Positions 6,388 through 10,415 of a DNA stretch of 10,415 nt are shown here, one piece after another (positions within the stretch are counted from its first letter, which is position 1; each line of letters begins with the position of its first letter). The stretch comes from CASQEL01 sp036655975 (GTDB taxonomy: Bacteria; Desulfobacterota; Desulfovibrionia; Desulfovibrionales; Desulfovibrionaceae): positions 1 through 10,415 of the forward strand of contig JAVVPD010000075.1 in assembly GCA_036655975.1 (NCBI GenBank). Reading direction: 5' to 3'. A model generated the notes under the pieces. It was not told the origin of the DNA. It was given only the letters and a program-made list of their open reading frames with translations, and ran no database searches. The position numbers and the translations under genes were made by a program.

Positions 6388-6839
6388 CCCAAAGCGGATA
6401 CGCCGTAGAATATGTCGTAGATAATTTCTTGGCATTATTGCACGATGCAAATTTTCCTCAGGAACTTGCCATACTCAAGGTTGGCAAGTTCCAGTTTTTG
6501 CGTCGTCGTCAACTGCTGCTTGAGTTCCGCGCCCTGTATATCGGTTTATGGCGTCTGGCGCTGGCCCGCTCCCTTCCTCTTGAAGGAGAAGACATTTTTG
6601 CGGCCTTCCTGACAACATATCCTCAGCAACACCGTGATGCCGCGAGTCAGCGCCTGCTGGCCCGCGGTCAACAATACGCCGAAATTCTTTTGTCTGAAGG
6701 GGATAGAGACTATACCCACATCAGCCAGCATATTTTGTCCTTCAGCGTTTTGGAAGAAAAAGACCGTAAGGCGCAGAATCTCCGCTTGGCCCTGTCCATC
6801 CGGCGCTTGTACGGTTTTATTTTTTCCCGGCTTATTTAA
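6384..6839 (+). CDS. Conserved-looking helical protein of unknown function
   Basis: I do not recognise this 151-residue protein. It starts at a GTG that overlaps the helicase stop as GTGA, with GGTGGAG just upstream, so it is probably translationally coupled to the helicase. ribF follows 15 bases after its stop. There is no signal peptide, metal-binding cysteine cluster or nucleotide motif, and not a single cysteine. It reads as mostly alpha-helical, rich in leucine and arginine, with basic patches LRRRQLLLEFR (39-49) and SIRRLYGFIFSRL near the C-terminus. A more acidic, polar part lies at about 97-130. The hydrophobic stretches are too short and too charged for clear membrane spans. It may work with RNA or the helicase, but that rests only on position and basic charge. 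A terminator-like hairpin lies within its first 40 codons. Confidence 0.8.
   Translation: MTQSGYAVEYVVDNFLALLHDANFPQELAILKVGKFQFLRRRQLLLEFRALYIGLWRLALARSLPLEGEDIFAAFLTTYPQQHRDAASQRLLARGQQYAEILLSEGDRDYTHISQHILSFSVLEEKDRKAQNLRLALSIRRLYGFIFSRLI
6461..6499 (+). terminator. Terminator-like hairpin inside the 151-aa gene
   Basis: GGAACTTGCCA (6461-6471) and TGGCAAGTTCC (6482-6492) are perfect 11-bp reverse complements around a 10-base loop. Two bases later comes TTTTT (6495-6499). This is the layout of an intrinsic terminator for plus-strand transcription, placed about 75 bases after the helicase stop and within codons 26-39 of the downstream gene. On the minus strand no T run follows the stem. 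It could attenuate the downstream genes, or define the end of the helicase mRNA. Confidence 0.5.
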
Positions 6840-6854
6840 AAGGCTCTTACGCGC

Positions 6855-7835
6855 ATGTTTAATTTGTCATCTGTCACCGACACCCCCTCTTTGTGCGCTC
6901 AGGGCACCTGTGTCACCATCGGTAATTTTGACGGGGTGCACATGGGCCACCGTGCGCTGATTCAGCGTACCTGCCAAAAAGCCGTGCATAATGCCCTGCC
7001 CTGTACCGTATTGACCTTTTGGCCGCATCCCTTACGGGTACTTGCAGGCTCACACGCGCCCCCCCTGCTCACCAGTCGCCACCAGCGCGCCCGCCTGCTC
7101 GAACAGCTTGGGGTGCAAGTGTGCCTAGAAATGCCCTTTGACCGTCCCCTTGCCGCGCTCAGTCCCGAAGATTTTGTACGGCAGGTACTCGTGCCTTTGA
7201 ACACCCGCCATCTGATCGTGGGCTATGATTTTTCGCTGGGCAAAGGCCGCATGGGCACCGCAGACGTGCTCGAACACTTGGGCCAACGCTATGGCTTTGC
7301 GGTGGAACAATTGTCGCCGGTCATTTTGCAAGACGCCGTGGTCAGTTCCACCCGCATTCGTGACCTGATCCGCCAAGGTGAGGTCTGGGAAGCCCGCACC
7401 CTGCTGGGCCGCTTTCACAGTATCAACGGCACGGTCATACACGGGCACGGGCGCGGCGAAGGCCTCGGTTTTCCCACCGCCAATCTGCCCGCCACGGAAG
7501 TGCTTCTGCCCCGTCAAGGGGTCTATGCCACGTGGGTGAGCGTACAGGGCGTGCCCCACGCTGCGGTAACCAATGTGGGTATTAATCCCACCTTTGACGG
7601 CAATAACATCAGCGTGGAATCGTTCCTCTTGGACACGAATATCAACCTGTATGAGCAGGATATCAAGGTTTCCTTCGCGCTCCGCCTGCGTGACGAAATC
7701 CGCTTTCCCAATCCCGCAGCCTTGTGCGCCCGCATCAAACAGGATGTGATATTGGCTCGGCAGGCGCTGAGTCAGGCGGAAAACGGGCAACGCCTGTCTT
7801 TTACGTCCGCCCCAAGCTCCCTTCCCACCCCGTAA
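6855..7835 (+). CDS. ribF: Bifunctional riboflavin kinase / FAD synthetase
   Basis: RibF phosphorylates riboflavin to FMN and then adenylylates FMN to FAD in the cytoplasm. The 326 residues are close to the usual family length. The N-terminal FMN adenylyltransferase domain shows the nucleotidyltransferase motif GNFDGVHMGH (23-32), VGYDFSLGKGRMGT (122-135) and SSTRIRDLI (164-172). The C-terminal flavokinase domain shows HGHGRGEGLGFPTAN (196-210), GVYATWV (222-228), NVGINPTF (240-247) and VESFLLD with E255 as the likely catalytic residue. The last 20 or so residues are proline- and serine-rich and not part of the fold. The ATG has AAAAGG eleven bases upstream, a rather loose ribosome site. It is the third gene of the helicase cluster, 15 bases behind the 151-aa gene. 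No FMN riboswitch is seen ahead of it, nor a clear terminator behind it, only T-rich sequence. Confidence 0.96.
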   Translation: MFNLSSVTDTPSLCAQGTCVTIGNFDGVHMGHRALIQRTCQKAVHNALPCTVLTFWPHPLRVLAGSHAPPLLTSRHQRARLLEQLGVQVCLEMPFDRPLAALSPEDFVRQVLVPLNTRHLIVGYDFSLGKGRMGTADVLEHLGQRYGFAVEQLSPVILQDAVVSSTRIRDLIRQGEVWEARTLLGRFHSINGTVIHGHGRGEGLGFPTANLPATEVLLPRQGVYATWVSVQGVPHAAVTNVGINPTFDGNNISVESFLLDTNINLYEQDIKVSFALRLRDEIRFPNPAALCARIKQDVILARQALSQAENGQRLSFTSAPSSLPTP

Positions 7836-7861
7836 TTTTTCTGCTTTTTTGCCCCCCTGAC

Positions 7862-7891
7862 TAGACTTTGTTCCCGCTTCAAGGCTAGAAT
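7862..7891 (+). promoter_or_regulatory. Candidate promoter for the activase gene
   Basis: TAGACT (7862-7867) and TAGAAT (7886-7891) match the -35 and -10 consensus at 4/6 and 5/6 positions with an 18-base spacer. Transcription would begin near 7898, just ahead of the GAGGAG ribosome site. The gap between ribF and the activase gene is only 77 bases, so read-through from ribF is also possible. Confidence 0.33.
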
Positions 7892-7912
7892 ATCCCCTCA
7901 GAGGAGCCATCG

Positions 7913-10415
7913 ATGGAAGAACAAGCCTGTATCGCGCATGCGGGGGTGGATATTGGTTCAGCGACGGTCAAGCTGGTCGTACTGGACAACGCCCATACCG
8001 TGATTTTTGCCCGTTATGAACGCCATTATTCTCAAGTTCGCGCCACCCTTGCCCGCATCATGGCCGAAGGGCATGCCGCCCTGCCCCATGTTTTGTGGAA
8101 CATCACCCTGACGGGTTCTGGGGCCATTGACGTGAGCAGCGCGCTTGATCTGCCCTTTGTGCAAGAGGTGGTCGCCTGCACTGAATGTATCCGCCAGCGC
8201 CTTCCCCAGTGCGACGTGTCCATCGAACTGGGCGGCGAAGACGCCAAGATCACCTTTTTCACCGGAGGCGTGGAGCAGCGCATGAACGAAACCTGCGCTG
8301 GGGGCACGGGGGCCTTCATCGATCACATGGCAAACATGCTGCACACAGACCCCATGGGACTGGACGCGCTGGCCCGCAACCACACCAACCTTTACCCCAT
8401 CGCCTCCCGCTGCGGGGTATTTGCCAAAACCGATATTTTACCCCTACTGAATGAAGGTTGCGCCAAGGAAGACATTGCCGCCTCCATTTTTCAGGCCGTT
8501 GTGGAGCAATGTATCGGCGGGCTGGCCTGCGGGCGCGACATTTCCGGTACGGTAGTTTTTCTGGGCGGGCCCTTGGCTTTTCTGGGGGCCTTGCGCCAGC
8601 GCTTTGTGGACGCCCTGGGGCTGGAAGAAGCTCAGGCTATCTTCCCCCCCTATGCCGAATATTTTGTTGCCATGGGCGCGGCCTATGTGTCCATGGCTTG
8701 CGCCAAAACTCAGGCATACCCATATTCCTCACTGCAACAAGGCCTGCACGCTCTGGAGCAGCAAGCTTCCAGTCTGGAACATTGTCTGCCCCCGCTCTTT
8801 GCCGACGCACAAGCCCGCGCCGCCTTTACGGCCCGCCACGCCCGTGCCTCCACCCCTCGGGCCCGTCTGGAGGAACACGCCGGCCCCGTGTTTCTGGGGC
8901 TAGACATGGGTTCCACCACCACCAAGGCCGTATGCATCGACCCTGAAGGTACCCTGCTGTATACCTTTTACGGCCCGAACAAAGGCGAGCCCCTACAGGC
9001 CGCCATCCACATTTTGCGCGATGTTTACGCCCGCATGCACCCCCAAGCCCACATGGCGGCGGCAGCCGTCACCGGCTATGGCAGCACCTTGGTCCGCGCC
9101 GCCTTGGGTGTGGACATCGACGAAGTGGAAACCGTGGCCCACTGGACAGCGGCCCGCTTTTTCCTGCCCCAAGTTTCCTATATTCTGGATATCGGCGGGC
9201 AGGATATCAAATGCCTGCGCCTGCGCGACGGTATTATTGACACCATCCAGCTTAACGAAGCCTGCTCGTCCGGCTGCGGCTCCTTTGTCGAAAGCTTTGC
9301 CAATTCTTTAAATATGAATTTGGTCGAATTTGTAGAGCAGGCCCTCAGCGGAGAGCATCCCATTGATCTCGGCACTCGCTGCACGGTATTTATGAATTCG
9401 CGCGTCAAGCAAGCCCAGAAGGAAGGCGCCAGTGTGGGGGACATTGCGGCGGGGCTGTCGTATTCCGTTATCCGTAACGCGCTGTATAAAGTTATTAAGA
9501 TTAAAGATATTGAAGAATTGGGGGCCCATGTTATCGCTCAGGGCGGGGCTTTTCACAACGACGCCCTGCTGCGGGCGCTGGAACTATGCCTGGGCCGTTC
9601 TGTCTTACGCCCCGACATTGCCGGATTGATGGGGGCTTTTGGGGCGGCTCTATTGGCCCGCGACCGAGCCCCAGCCCTGAGCCATGACCACAAAACACCT
9701 TTTGGAATCAGTAACTTATGCAGTGCCCAGGCATTGGACAACTTCACCGTACACAATACCGTAACCCGCTGTCAGGCCTGCCCTAATCATTGTCAATTGA
9801 CCGTTTCGCGCTTTCCAGACGGGACACGTTTTATTTCCGGCAACCGTTGCGAACGCGGTGCGGGTCTGCACTGTGAACAGAGCGCGCTCCCCAATGTGGT
9901 GAGCTGGAAATACCAACGCCTGTTCGAACACTATAGCCCCCTGCCCGAGCACCGTGCGCCGCGCGGGCTGTTATTTATGCCGCGCACCTTGGGCATGTTT
10001 GAGCACTATCCCCTGTGGTTCACCCTGTTCACACATCTGGGCTTTCGGGTTGAGCTGTCCCCGCCCAGTTCACGCAGCCTGTACGCGCTGGGCTGCCACA
10101 CCATCCCCTCGCAAACCCTGTGCTATCCCGCCAAGCTGGCCCATGGGCACATGGTGGCCTTAGCCAAAGAACATCGGGGGGCAGTATTTTTCCCCTGTGT
10201 TCCCCTTGAACAAAGGCAATTCGCGCAGCAGGATCATCACTACAATTGTCCTGTGGTAGGCGGCTATCCTGAGCTTATCGCCCAGAATATTGACGCGCTA
10301 CGCCTCAAGGACGCCGTATATTTCCGCCCCTTCCTCCCCATGGACCGCACCAAACTGGCGGCGCGTCTGGCCCAGCTTCCCTTGCTGGCAGGCATTACCA
10401 AAAGCCAGCTGCAAG
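7913..10415 (+). CDS. Large tandem acyl-CoA dehydratase activase-like protein, 3' end cut off
   Basis: Family members (BcrAD/BadFG, HgdC) use ATP to drive an electron from a [4Fe-4S] cluster into radical 2-hydroxyacyl-CoA dehydratases or benzoyl-CoA reductases. Only the first 834 residues are visible. Domain 1 (about 8-275) has DIGSATVK (13-20), GGEDAK (107-112) and the cluster cysteines C128 (TCAGGTG) and C167 (SRCGVFA). Domain 2 (about 327-570) repeats this with DMGSTTTK (331-338), GGQDIK (429-433), C451 and C490; both pairs are 39 residues apart. C620, C623, C627 and C646 then form a possible further metal site, followed by a DUF2229-like region from about 680. Full-length relatives run to about 1,400 residues, so much is missing. 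The ATG has GAGGAG six bases upstream. No dehydratase partner lies in the window, so the substrate is unknown. Confidence 0.92.
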   Translation, partial: MEEQACIAHAGVDIGSATVKLVVLDNAHTVIFARYERHYSQVRATLARIMAEGHAALPHVLWNITLTGSGAIDVSSALDLPFVQEVVACTECIRQRLPQCDVSIELGGEDAKITFFTGGVEQRMNETCAGGTGAFIDHMANMLHTDPMGLDALARNHTNLYPIASRCGVFAKTDILPLLNEGCAKEDIAASIFQAVVEQCIGGLACGRDISGTVVFLGGPLAFLGALRQRFVDALGLEEAQAIFPPYAEYFVAMGAAYVSMACAKTQAYPYSSLQQGLHALEQQASSLEHCLPPLFADAQARAAFTARHARASTPRARLEEHAGPVFLGLDMGSTTTKAVCIDPEGTLLYTFYGPNKGEPLQAAIHILRDVYARMHPQAHMAAAAVTGYGSTLVRAALGVDIDEVETVAHWTAARFFLPQVSYILDIGGQDIKCLRLRDGIIDTIQLNEACSSGCGSFVESFANSLNMNLVEFVEQALSGEHPIDLGTRCTVFMNSRVKQAQKEGASVGDIAAGLSYSVIRNALYKVIKIKDIEELGAHVIAQGGAFHNDALLRALELCLGRSVLRPDIAGLMGAFGAALLARDRAPALSHDHKTPFGISNLCSAQALDNFTVHNTVTRCQACPNHCQLTVSRFPDGTRFISGNRCERGAGLHCEQSALPNVVSWKYQRLFEHYSPLPEHRAPRGLLFMPRTLGMFEHYPLWFTLFTHLGFRVELSPPSSRSLYALGCHTIPSQTLCYPAKLAHGHMVALAKEHRGAVFFPCVPLEQRQFAQQDHHYNCPVVGGYPELIAQNIDALRLKDAVYFRPFLPMDRTKLAARLAQLPLLAGITKSQLQ

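Noticed and set aside
5872..6450. Long open frames on the minus strand opposite the helicase tail, and a second one at 5879-6358.
   Set aside because: They are mirror images of the GC-rich, repetitive arginine/aspartate/proline coding sequence, lack ribosome sites, and the plus-strand frame has all helicase motifs.
8185..9629. Several overlapping plus- and minus-strand frames of 65 to 162 codons across the activase region.
   Set aside because: A single uninterrupted frame from 7913 to the window end carries all family motifs in order; the others are shadows of it.

Overview
The window looks like core-genome DNA of a moderate-GC anaerobic bacterium. A Desulfovibrio-type Desulfobacterota is my best guess. 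It rests on a stand-alone HisI beside a long-form HisG, a DeaD-like helicase upstream of RibF, and a very large tandem acyl-CoA dehydratase activase. This is an inference from gene content, not a database result. I see no phage, transposon, CRISPR, rRNA or tRNA sequence.

Left half, minus strand (1-4189, with its leader to about 4430). Read in transcription order, this holds a P3B-type Mg2+ transport ATPase (mgtA), then hisI and hisG, and possibly the first codons of another gene at the left edge. A hairpin with an 8-bp stem sits just behind mgtA and probably separates it from the two histidine genes. hisI and hisG lie 24 bases apart with good ribosome binding sites and act at steps 3 and 1 of histidine synthesis. 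They are detached from any other his genes in view.

Centre (4190-4545). This is a divergent control region between mgtA and the helicase operon. On the mgtA side there is a leader of about 200 nt with a plausible promoter. It contains a small 50-codon reading frame with a strong Shine-Dalgarno (GGAGG), whose stop codon overlaps the mgtA start (ATGA). This arrangement suggests a leader peptide translationally coupled to a Mg2+ transporter and is the most interesting signal in the window. A C8/G8 tract lies just upstream of the putative mgtA -35 box.

Right half, plus strand (4546-7835). A tight three-gene cluster: a DEAD-box RNA helicase with a low-complexity RPDRD-repeat tail, an unrecognised 151-aa helical protein that starts inside the helicase stop codon (GTGA), and ribF, which makes FMN and FAD. 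About 75 bases into the 151-aa gene lies a perfect 11-bp inverted repeat followed by five T. It has the form of an intrinsic terminator inside a coding sequence and may cut ribF expression relative to the helicase.

Right edge (7836-10415). After a short gap with a candidate promoter comes the first 834 residues of a large acyl-CoA dehydratase activase-like protein. It has two ASKHA ATPase domains in tandem, each with its own pair of [4Fe-4S] cysteines, then a third cysteine cluster and the start of a DUF2229-like region. The gene runs off the window.
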